Shown here: positions 1-6,049 of the stretch, piece after piece
Layout: each line of letters opens with the position of its first letter
How positions within the stretch are numbered: position 1 is the first letter of the stretch
From: Candidatus Thermoplasmatota archaeon
GTDB lineage: Archaea; Thermoplasmatota; E2; DHVEG-1
Reading direction: 5' to 3'
Assembly (NCBI GenBank): GCA_029907305.1
Contig: JARYMC010000004.1
Location: 1 to 36,193 of the forward strand
Length of the DNA stretch: 36,193 bases
The notes under the pieces: model-generated
The model's input: only the letters and a program-made list of their open reading frames with translations
What the model was told of the DNA's origin: nothing
The model's database searches: none
Program-made: the position numbers and the translations under genes

Positions 1-259
1 CGCCGTAGTTGTTCATAAACCCAGCAACAGTTCCACCAACCAATGGTGTTCCTTTAGGTAACACATCCCACACACCATCTAAAAACTCTTGAAAACCACC
101 ATGTTTTTCATAATGTATCGTAGAAAACAGCAAAAAGAAATCAGGGGGCCTGCTCAAATTCTTAATTGCCGTCTCAGCTACTTCTCTTCCTGCCTCACGT
201 GCATCCCACTTACGGCTCATGCCAACAGCTGCTTCAAACTTCGGCTCAGGCATACCCAT
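1..259 (-). CDS. FIST-domain sensory protein, N-terminal part (cut by window edge)
   Basis: The minus strand encodes an open frame starting MGMPEPKFEAAVGMS and running off the left edge with no stop. About 86 residues are visible. The pattern WDAREAGREVAETA, then PDFFLLFSTIHY, then PKGTPLVGGTVAGF matches the start of a FIST_N domain (family pattern: Ala-rich helix, hydrophobic strand ending near H/Y, then P(L)hGG(S/T)xAG). FIST domains are intracellular sensory modules thought to bind small ligands and often sit with signalling proteins. Start codons at 259 or 253 are both possible; neither has a well-spaced Shine-Dalgarno sequence. The promoter region carries a TATA-like box and a motif shared with the Roadblock and KaiC genes. 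The family call is fairly firm; ligand and C-terminal architecture cannot be seen. Confidence 0.8.
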   Translation of the reverse strand, partial: MGMPEPKFEAAVGMSRKWDAREAGREVAETAIKNLSRPPDFFLLFSTIHYEKHGGFQEFLDGVWDVLPKGTPLVGGTVAGFMNNYG

Positions 260-308
260 CCCAAATTTATTAATTTAATATGCTCAGATGTGCATCCAAA
301 TTAATACT

Positions 309-323
309 ATACAAATATTGTAT
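309..323. promoter_or_regulatory. Perfect palindrome ATACAA-ATA-TTGTAT upstream of the FIST gene
   Basis: Two perfect 6-bp arms separated by 3 bp lie 50-64 nt before the FIST start, immediately downstream (in the minus-strand sense) of the shared TATCANNTAAC element, near the predicted transcription start. The size and position suit a dimeric repressor site. In AT-rich DNA a chance palindrome is also possible. Confidence 0.35.
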
Positions 324-346
324 CAGATAACAGTTTTTAAATCTTT
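321..346 (-). promoter_or_regulatory. FIST promoter: TATA-like box plus shared TATCANNTAAC element
   Basis: On the plus strand this reads TATCAGATAAC followed by AGTTTTTAAATCTTT. Read on the minus strand it is a TATA-like TTTAAAAAC followed at once by GTTATCTGATA. The same arrangement occurs before the Roadblock (2491-2516) and KaiC (4812-4836) genes. The element is about 62 nt before the FIST start and lies between the TATA box and the expected transcription start. Confidence 0.5.
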
Positions 347-455
347 ACCACAAAAAAAATGCCATTAAAACGACAGTAACACCTCCAATAGAGAATGAAA
401 AAGCAATATACCTTTCCACATCACGGTATATCTACTCGTATTTTTACTTACAGTA
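345..455 (-). pseudogene. Degraded 3' end of a small membrane-protein gene
   Basis: A minus-strand frame ends at the TAA at 345-347 and gives RDVERYIAFSFSIGGVTVV then LMAFFLW, a convincing transmembrane helix ending at a stop. Going upstream the same frame meets TAG and TAA stops, while a neighbouring frame reads VAATVSKNTSRY, which would join smoothly after a frameshift. No Met start in frame covers the helix; only a GTG is available. It is either a gene remnant or a tiny GTG-started membrane peptide. The rest of 260-592 holds only AT-rich sequence and the promoters of the flanking genes. Confidence 0.35.
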
Positions 456-561
456 GCAGCTACTTAAAAGGGCGCATCTTATTGTTTAATAAACACATAT
501 TTTAATTTATTACACTGATGTGTATTAAAATATTGATTTTTGTTACACATTCATAGAAACA

Positions 562-570
562 TTTATAAAT
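562..570 (+). promoter_or_regulatory. TATA box of the first ATPase gene
   Basis: TTTATAAAT lies 23-31 nt before the ATG at 593, the usual archaeal TATA-to-start-site distance. No Shine-Dalgarno sequence is visible, so the mRNA is probably leaderless or nearly so. Confidence 0.55.
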
Positions 571-592
571 AAAAGAACTTTTTCAATAGTCC

Positions 593-1852
593 ATGGAAGA
601 ATCGATACAACGATGGAACATCTGGTGGGAAAACCCAGAAGAGATAATAAAATACATAGGCACAGAACGAACACTACTGACACAAATACTGCAAGAAACG
701 ACAATTCCACACATCAAAGACATCATTGGAGTAAGGAGATGCGGAAAAACAATTCTCATGTACCAGATAATGTCTAAACTAATAAAAGAGAATGTAAATG
801 CAAAAAATATTCTCTACCTCAACTTTGATGACCCTGAATTAACAGATCTTGAAGAAACGATAAAAACCTCTTTACACATCAATCCAGAGATTTCGCATGT
901 TTTTCTTGATGAAATACAGAATGTTAAAGAATGGGAAAAAACAATCCGTGTATACTACGACAGGAAAAAATTTAAACAAATCTTCGTCTCAGGCTCATCC
1001 GCATCTTTAATCTCAAGAGACATCGGACGAACACTAACAGGCAGACATGTCACAACACTTCTTACACCATTTTCGTTTAAAGAATATCTCCTTCACCAAG
1101 GAATCAAGCAGCCGGCACACATCTCACACAGAGAAAAAGTCATCCATTACCTAGAAAAATACATAAAAAATGGTGGTTTTCCTGAAACCATCAACACCGA
1201 CCCATTAACATCAAAAGCCATTCTATTAGATTTATACAATGACATCCTCTCAAGAGACATTGCCGCTCGCTTTGAAGCAGAAATGGACATCGTGAAAAAA
1301 ATAGGGTACTACATGATGACAAACATTGGAGCTCTATTTTCCTACAACAGCGTTGCGAAAGCCTTAAATCTCCATTATGACACCGTAAAGAAATACATTC
1401 CTTATTTTGAAGAGGTTTTTCTATTCATCATCATCCCATATTTTTCATGGAAAATCAAAACAACCCTCAAAAAAGACATGAAATGCTACGCAATAGACAC
1501 TGGTTTACGGAATGCGGTTTCTTTTAAATTTTCCGAAGATTTAGGAAAACTCGCTGAAAATCTTGTGATCATAGAATTAAAAAGAAGAGGAAAAGACGTC
1601 TATTTCTGGAAAGGAAAACATGAAGTTGATTGCATCATAAAAGAAGGCAATAAAGTCATTGCATTGAATATAACCTACTCCAATAAAATCTCTGAGCGGG
1701 AAAAAGAAGGTTTACTTGAGTTTAAAGAAAAATACAAAAATGTAGATCTCGTGATAATCACAAAAGAGTTAGAACAAAGAGATGATGAGAAAATACAGTA
1801 CATTCCATTATGGAAATGGCTCCTTGAGATTGAAGAAAACAGGAACGATTAA
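593..1852 (+). CDS. AAA-type ATPase with C-terminal DUF4143-like domain
   Basis: The 419-residue protein has a Walker A motif GVRRCGKT (residues 46-53), a Walker B HVFLDEIQNV near residue 100 and the SGSSASL segment typical of the AAA_14/DUF4143 ATPase family. The C-terminal part has the family's LYNDILSRDIAARF region and a helix-turn-helix-like segment (NSVAKALNLHYDTVKKYI). These ATPases are common, variable, accessory genes in archaea; their substrate is unknown. The family's C-terminal nuclease-like signature (EVDxxx...IEVK) reads EVDCIIKEG...ALNITYS here, so the expected E-x-K pair is lost. It is transcribed against its neighbours and sits between the FIST and Roadblock genes, so it is probably an insertion. 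The start is fixed by the TATA box 25-30 nt upstream. Confidence 0.85.
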   Translation: MEESIQRWNIWWENPEEIIKYIGTERTLLTQILQETTIPHIKDIIGVRRCGKTILMYQIMSKLIKENVNAKNILYLNFDDPELTDLEETIKTSLHINPEISHVFLDEIQNVKEWEKTIRVYYDRKKFKQIFVSGSSASLISRDIGRTLTGRHVTTLLTPFSFKEYLLHQGIKQPAHISHREKVIHYLEKYIKNGGFPETINTDPLTSKAILLDLYNDILSRDIAARFEAEMDIVKKIGYYMMTNIGALFSYNSVAKALNLHYDTVKKYIPYFEEVFLFIIIPYFSWKIKTTLKKDMKCYAIDTGLRNAVSFKFSEDLGKLAENLVIIELKRRGKDVYFWKGKHEVDCIIKEGNKVIALNITYSNKISEREKEGLLEFKEKYKNVDLVIITKELEQRDDEKIQYIPLWKWLLEIEENRND

Positions 1853-2020
1853 AAATCCTTCTTAAAACAACAAAATAATCAAAAACAGATAAATGTTTTT
1901 TCAAAAAAATAATACTAAACCTTTTAAAAAATCATACTAATTAGCAATTATTACAAATGTTCAAATGTGTTCAGTAGTAATTAGCACCAGAACGTACTAG
2001 CCTCAAAAAGACCTAACGTT

Positions 2021-2425
2021 TTAAACAGTAACTGAAACCTGCTTTATATTATCCTTCTCATTCATAATCTTTAATATCTCACGTCTAGCATTCTCCAACT
2101 CAACCTCAAGCAAACCCTTATTTGCTAGAGCAGGAACAATAGCAACAAGCGCATTCTCAGTATCAGGGAAAACATAAAACAAAACCTCATAATCCTGCAA
2201 CCTAAACTCCATCTCACCCAAACCAGCACCAGAATACTGACTAATCACAGTAAACACGTCATCCATAGCACGCTTAATAATATCCCAAATCTGGTTAACC
2301 TCAGGTTTAAAACCATCACCACTAGGCATAACACTAATCATATTCCTACGGGCAACCATACAAGCAAGGATATCATCAAGCTTCAACAAATCATCCAAAA
2401 CCAAAGCAATAGGATCATCTCTCAT
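2021..2425 (-). CDS. Roadblock/LC7-like small signalling protein
   Basis: A 134-residue soluble protein. The central part (IISVMPSGD-like strand, a helix IWDIIKRAMDDVFTVISQ, then YEVLFYVFPDTENALVAIVP and a final helix) resembles the alternating beta/alpha pattern of the Roadblock/LC7 fold, which in prokaryotes partners small GTPases or other NTPases. The frame could begin at a GTG at 2434, but the ATG at 2425 is preferred because GAGGAG is spaced 11 nt before it. It lies on the same strand as the FIST, KaiC and histidine kinase genes and shares a promoter element with FIST and KaiC. The family call is by pattern only; a divergent longin-like or unrelated small domain is the alternative. Confidence 0.55.
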   Translation of the reverse strand: MRDDPIALVLDDLLKLDDILACMVARRNMISVMPSGDGFKPEVNQIWDIIKRAMDDVFTVISQYSGAGLGEMEFRLQDYEVLFYVFPDTENALVAIVPALANKGLLEVELENARREILKIMNEKDNIKQVSVTV

Positions 2426-2490
2426 TCTAAACACAACTCCTCAAATCTAAATTTATAATTACACATCCACATCCATTACAAATTATACTT

Positions 2491-2516
2491 TATCATTTAA
2501 CGATTTATAAGATTTT
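2491..2516 (-). promoter_or_regulatory. Roadblock-gene promoter: TATA box plus shared TATCANNTAAC element
   Basis: The plus strand reads TATCATTTAAC then GATTTATAAGATTTT. On the minus strand this is a TATA box (CTTATAAATC) followed by GTTAAATGATA, 66 nt before the chosen ATG. It matches the elements before the FIST and KaiC genes at every defined position of TATCANNTAAC. Confidence 0.5.
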
Positions 2517-2531
2517 CCTAACTGTTTGATA

Positions 2532-3715
2532 TCACAAGAGATGCTGCTTTAATCCAGCAATATCTGTAAAATAAACCGTACAATTATCACATTTTATCTT
2601 TCCATGTTCGCCTTTATAAGTAACAACAAGTGCTTTGCCTGGGTGATACACCCTAATAAACGATCGTAAACCTTGTTCAATTTTTCCAAGATCTGCATGA
2701 AGTTTCACTTCAATCGGAACAATATTATTTGCATTTTCGACGACAAAATCAACTTCTGATTTAGTTTTAGTTTTCCAATATTTTGGTGTTATCCCTAGTT
2801 TAAGAAGTTCTGTAAAAACATAGTTTTCAAAAAGTTTACCTTCAGGCTCAAGCTCAAAACGTTTCGCAATAATATTTCTTAGTCCGGTATCAATGAAATA
2901 CACCTTTGGTTGTTTCACAATCTCCTTAAGTTTATTTGTAAAATAAGGGTAAACTCTGGCAATAAAATAACTCTTCTCCAAGGCATCAAGATATTTTTTA
3001 ATGGTTCGAAATGAAGTTTTCAATGAGTTTGACAACTCACCATAGGAGATTATTGAACCAATACCTAATGCAAGATATTTAGCAAACTCTTCTAAAGAAC
3101 GGATATCATCAATAGAAAATGTTCTTGCTACATCCTTTAAAAGCATAGTTTCATACAAATCATTTAGAATTGTTTTTTTCATTTCAGTATCATTTGTCAA
3201 TACAACCTTTGGATACCCACCATACAACATATGCTCCCACATCATCCTTTGAGCAACAACCGACGTCATCTTTTTCTGTCCTTTTGCCATTAAGAATTCA
3301 TCATATGAAAATGGGTATAGTTTTAAAATCGATATTCTACCAACTAGATACGAGAGGATTTCTTTTCCAAGTATAACTTCTGATGATGAGGTGATCCAAA
3401 GTTTTCTACCGGAATCAACTAGATATTTTAACTTACGCCCAGCATTCTCACAGGATTGTACCTCATCTAGCACTGAGAAATCATATCCATTTAAATACTG
3501 GAGCTCAAATTTTTTTACATCTTCATCAAATAACGAGCGTACATCTGGATCGTCAAAGAAAATATATGTAGATTTAAAATTTTCCATCTTTTTTTTAGAA
3601 ATGTTGTTTTTCCTGCCTGTCTTGCACCAACAACTGCAACCATGTTGTAACTTTTTATGATTTTATCGAACTTTTTCTTTATCTCTCGTTCAACATATGA
3701 TAATATATTATACAT
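2532..3715 (-). pseudogene. AAA/DUF4143-type ATPase split by a frameshift
   Basis: Two overlapping minus-strand frames make up one ATPase of about 395 residues, the normal family length. The 5' frame (3715 to 3515) carries the N-terminus and Walker A (VGARQAGKTTFLKK). The 3' frame (ATG at 3587 to 2532) carries STYIFFDDPDV, the Walker B VLDEVQSCENAG, the SSSEVILGK segment and a C-terminal domain with EVDFVVENANNIVPIEVKL, a complete D...E-x-K nuclease-like signature. The break falls in a run of eight A residues (plus-strand T at 3589-3596). One more A, or a -1 slip there, restores FLKKKMENFKS. It could be a true pseudogene, a programmed -1 frameshift at A-AAA-AAG, or a homopolymer sequencing error. 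Confidence 0.8.
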
Positions 3716-3740
3716 TGCAACTATTTATAATATTTATAAT

Positions 3741-3806
3741 TTACTAAAATTGATATACTAGTCAATAAAAGTATTACTAAAATTGATGTATAGTTTAATA
3801 AAAGTA
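3741..3806. repeat. Tandem duplication, two 33-bp units
   Basis: Copies 3741-3773 and 3774-3806 are directly adjacent. Both begin TTACTAAAATTGAT and end AATAAAAGTA, with differences confined to the middle. They lie just upstream (minus-strand sense) of the split ATPase gene, over its likely promoter. There are only two units and no spacers, so this is not a CRISPR array. Confidence 0.75.
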
Positions 3807-3817
3807 GGGATAGAATG

Positions 3818-3982
3818 TTAATTATTATCGATTAATTTTTTCTGTTGTTTACTCCACTTTTTATTCGGCGTTTTCTTCAACCACTCTACATATTTATCAA
3901 TAAACTCTAAACACTCCCTAAAATTATCCTCTTTAAACTACTTCAGCTCTTTCAAGTCAACGCGTGGTAGTTTCTTCTTCAT
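3818..3982 (-). pseudogene. Small charged-protein gene with an in-frame TAG
   Basis: The minus strand from the ATG at 3982 reads MKKKLPRVDLKELK, an amber codon, then FKEDNFRECLEFIDKY, VEWLKKTPNKKWSKQQ and KKLIDNN before TAA at 3818-3820. The second part has a clear amphipathic helical, lysine-rich character and stays in frame with the first, so this is a coherent protein of about 54 residues carrying one nonsense codon. TAG ends other genes here (signal peptidase, queC), so it is an ordinary stop in this genome. The product is unrecognised. It is probably an inactivated small accessory gene, with only 8 nt to the end of the KaiC-like gene upstream of it. Confidence 0.5.
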
Positions 3983-3990
3983 AATCAATT

Positions 3991-4755
3991 TTAAACGAAC
4001 TTAATCCCGCCCTCAGTGATCATTATATCCTGGGGCCTAAGCGTATGCCTAGTAGCACGCATCTTACGAATAGTAAGCTTCCTACGATCCATAGTCATAT
4101 CCAAATCCATAAGAATAATACCATCAACAAGAAACTCACTAATAGTATCACGAGACAAACCACGGCTGCCCTCAGGAACCTCAGACGTAACAAGAGAAGT
4201 AACATTCTTGTTATTCAAAATACTCATAATACGACGGATATGAATACGAGTAGCAGGAATAGAACCAACAGGGAAACCCTTAGTAGCCCTACTCTCCTCA
4301 GAAGGAATAATCTCATGAACACCACTAACCCAAACAGGAACCTCAGCAATAGGAGTCAAAGAATCAAGAACAACACGAGAATAACCACCGTTTTTAACCT
4401 CCTCCTCAACCTCTCTATGAATAGTGTTCCTGTCAAGATCCATGTAAACAAACTTAAGCTGCCCGCTATTAACAGCAAACTGGAAATCAAAACCAATCTC
4501 ACGAGCCTGATTAAGAATATTATCAACACGCTCATCAGAAGTAAGATACAAACATTTCTCACCGCGTTTCAAACCCTCGGCTATATAATGGTAACACAAA
4601 ATCGTTTTACCACTACCAGGAGTACCAGAAACCAAAGTCACACTATTACGAGGTAGACCACCAGACAAAAGCTCATCAAGCCTACTTATACCAGTACTAA
4701 CCCTACTTGAAACATTCTTCTCAAAGCTCATACCAATCTTACCAAACTCTTCCAT
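3991..4755 (-). CDS. Single-domain KaiC/RadA-family ATPase
   Basis: A 254-residue RecA-superfamily ATPase: STGISRLDELLSGGLP (residues 20-35), Walker A GTPGSGKT (44-51), Walker B RVVLDSLTP, and a C-terminal IRKMRATRHTLRPQDIMITEGG stretch typical of KaiC-like proteins. Archaeal proteins of this type are membrane-less signalling ATPases, often found with Roadblock, FIST or histidine kinase proteins; the specific output is unknown. GAGG lies 10 nt before the ATG. It is on the same strand as the histidine kinase upstream, 312 nt away, and has its own promoter with the shared element. It is not RadA recombinase, because it lacks the N-terminal helix-hairpin-helix domain. Confidence 0.87.
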   Translation of the reverse strand: MEEFGKIGMSFEKNVSSRVSTGISRLDELLSGGLPRNSVTLVSGTPGSGKTILCYHYIAEGLKRGEKCLYLTSDERVDNILNQAREIGFDFQFAVNSGQLKFVYMDLDRNTIHREVEEEVKNGGYSRVVLDSLTPIAEVPVWVSGVHEIIPSEESRATKGFPVGSIPATRIHIRRIMSILNNKNVTSLVTSEVPEGSRGLSRDTISEFLVDGIILMDLDMTMDRRKLTIRKMRATRHTLRPQDIMITEGGIKFV

Positions 4756-4811
4756 ACCATCACATCCTCTACAATAAACACATTTCTTTAGAGAACCAAC
4801 CTAAAACAACA

Positions 4812-4836
4812 TATCAGATAACGTTTTAAATAACTT
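4812..4836 (-). promoter_or_regulatory. KaiC-gene promoter: TATA-like box plus shared TATCANNTAAC element
   Basis: The plus strand reads TATCAGATAACG then TTTTAAATAACTTT. On the minus strand a TATA-like ATTTAAAAC runs straight into GTTATCTGATA, 57 nt before the ATG. The element matches that of the FIST gene at 11 consecutive bases (TATCAGATAAC). Confidence 0.5.
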
Positions 4837-4892
4837 TGCCAAAAAAAAGAAAAAAAATTTATGGTTAAAAAAAAAAACAAAAAAAATTTTTT

Positions 4893-4997
4893 TTAGTTAT
4901 CCCGCCGGTTATAACAAATATAAAACAACTCGCGGTCAACCAATTCTAGTTCACCAAAACTATGGCTAAATAGCTGTCTGTTCTTTAAATTCAGCAT
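4893..4997 (-). CDS. Possible 34-residue small protein
   Basis: A short frame between the histidine kinase and KaiC-like genes, on the same strand, reads MLNLKNRQLFSHSFGE then LELVDRELFYICYNRRDN and stops just before a long A/T tract that would act as a terminator. A TATA-like ATTTAAAAT lies 45-54 nt upstream and GGGGAG about 11 nt upstream. GC-richer codons (GAC CGC GAG, AAC CGG CGG) stand out from the surrounding AT-rich intergenic DNA. No family is recognised. The remaining sequence of 4756-5067 is AT-rich spacer with the KaiC promoter. Confidence 0.35.
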   Translation of the reverse strand: MLNLKNRQLFSHSFGELELVDRELFYICYNRRDN

Positions 4998-5067
4998 AAG
5001 TTTTTTGCTCTCCCCAAAACAACCTAACAACAAAAACCTGTATTTAAAATCTCCTATTTTTTAAAGC

Positions 5068-5931
5068 TTAATCAGAGGGGATAGTAAAATGAATGGTTAC
5101 ACCTCTATCCTTACCAGGGCTCTCAGCCCAGATATGACCACCATGTTTCTCAACAATACGCTTACAAATACTGAGACCAAGACCTGTAGAATCAAGTTTA
5201 TGCCTAGACTCATCAACCTTATAGAACTCATCAAAGATATGCCCTATCTGATCACCAGATAAACCAACACCTGTGTCACGAACAGAGACCTGTATAAAAG
5301 AACCTGTTTTCTTCTCAACCCTCTGAGCCATAAAACTCAGCGTACCACCATTAAGCATGCTGTTGACAGCGTTTGAGGTAACATGATCAAAAACCTTCAG
5401 CAGCCTATCCCTCTCTGTTTTAACATAAACATCCCCTGGTATAAGGTTCTCAACCTTTATGTTACAGCTCTTGAAAACAACATCATACTTCTCAATCAGA
5501 TCCCTTACTATATCACCAAGGTTCTCTCTTTTCAGATAAAAATTGATGGCGTTAAGCTCAGCGATCTCCTGGGTGTTTTTAACAACACGTTTAATGTACT
5601 CGGCACTACGTATACATGTTTCAACAAGCTCCTTGGTTTTAGGATCAGTAACATTCTCTTTTATAAAAGGTAGTAGTGTAACAAGTGGTGTTATTGGTGT
5701 ACCAAGATCATGGCTTAGATGATCGATGAACTTGTTTATGTGAAGAAGAAGCCTTTTAGCCTCAAGTGTCCTGTCTATAACTTTTTGTTCAAGGTTTCTG
5801 TTAAGCTCATTCAGCTGGTTCTCTGTCTCAGATAAACGTTTTTTTAGTTCCTCTATCTCAACGTTTTTTGCTTTAAGTTCCTCCTCAAGTTTTTTTTGGT
5901 AATCAGATGTACTCAACATAAAAACCATCAT
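5068..5931 (-). CDS. Soluble sensor histidine kinase
   Basis: The 287-residue protein begins with a long predicted coiled coil (residues 10-60, Lys/Glu/Leu heptads), then the phosphoacceptor motif SHDLGTP with His74, a dimerisation helix pair, an N-box (HVTSNAVNSML), G1 (VRDTGVGL), F-box (IFDEFYKVD) and G2 (STGLGLSI) of a complete HATPase_c domain, ending WAESPG...VTIHFTIPSD. There is no transmembrane segment or separate sensor domain, so the input probably arrives through the coiled coil or a partner protein. No response regulator is adjacent. Starts at 5931, 5928 or 5919 are possible; a TATA-like TTTTTAAAAAC at about 5958-5968 favours the first two with little or no leader. Confidence 0.9.
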   Translation of the reverse strand: MMVFMLSTSDYQKKLEEELKAKNVEIEELKKRLSETENQLNELNRNLEQKVIDRTLEAKRLLLHINKFIDHLSHDLGTPITPLVTLLPFIKENVTDPKTKELVETCIRSAEYIKRVVKNTQEIAELNAINFYLKRENLGDIVRDLIEKYDVVFKSCNIKVENLIPGDVYVKTERDRLLKVFDHVTSNAVNSMLNGGTLSFMAQRVEKKTGSFIQVSVRDTGVGLSGDQIGHIFDEFYKVDESRHKLDSTGLGLSICKRIVEKHGGHIWAESPGKDRGVTIHFTIPSD

Positions 5932-6010
5932 ACTGATAAGTTGTATCTCTTATTTGTTTTTAAAAACTTTCATACCCCTAAAAACAGTTTTTTTTATAAA
6001 AAAACAATAA

Positions 6011-6030
6011 TTTTTAATATAGAATAAATA
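6011..6030 (+). promoter_or_regulatory. TATA region of the OPT transporter gene
   Basis: TTTTTAATATAG ends about 25 nt before the ATG at 6050, and no Shine-Dalgarno sequence is present, pointing to a leaderless message. The 118-nt gap to 5931 also holds the divergent histidine kinase promoter. Confidence 0.4.
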
Positions 6031-6049
6031 ATATATTAATTTGTTGTTT

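Noticed and set aside
89-304. 71-codon plus-strand frame at the left edge
   Set aside because: It is antisense to the FIST-domain gene, whose translation matches a known family.
1936-1990. Repeated TAATTAGCA (1938 and 1978) and TGTTCAAATG/TGTGTTCA as iterons
   Set aside because: Only two short AT-rich copies without replication genes; probably chance.
3741-3806. CRISPR-like repeat
   Set aside because: Only two adjacent imperfect units with no spacers and no cas genes nearby.
3938-3946. In-frame TAG as pyrrolysine
   Set aside because: TAG ends at least two normal genes here and no pyl genes are in the window.
4045-4656. 203-codon plus-strand frame
   Set aside because: Antisense to the KaiC-like gene and made of Asn/Thr-rich shadow sequence.
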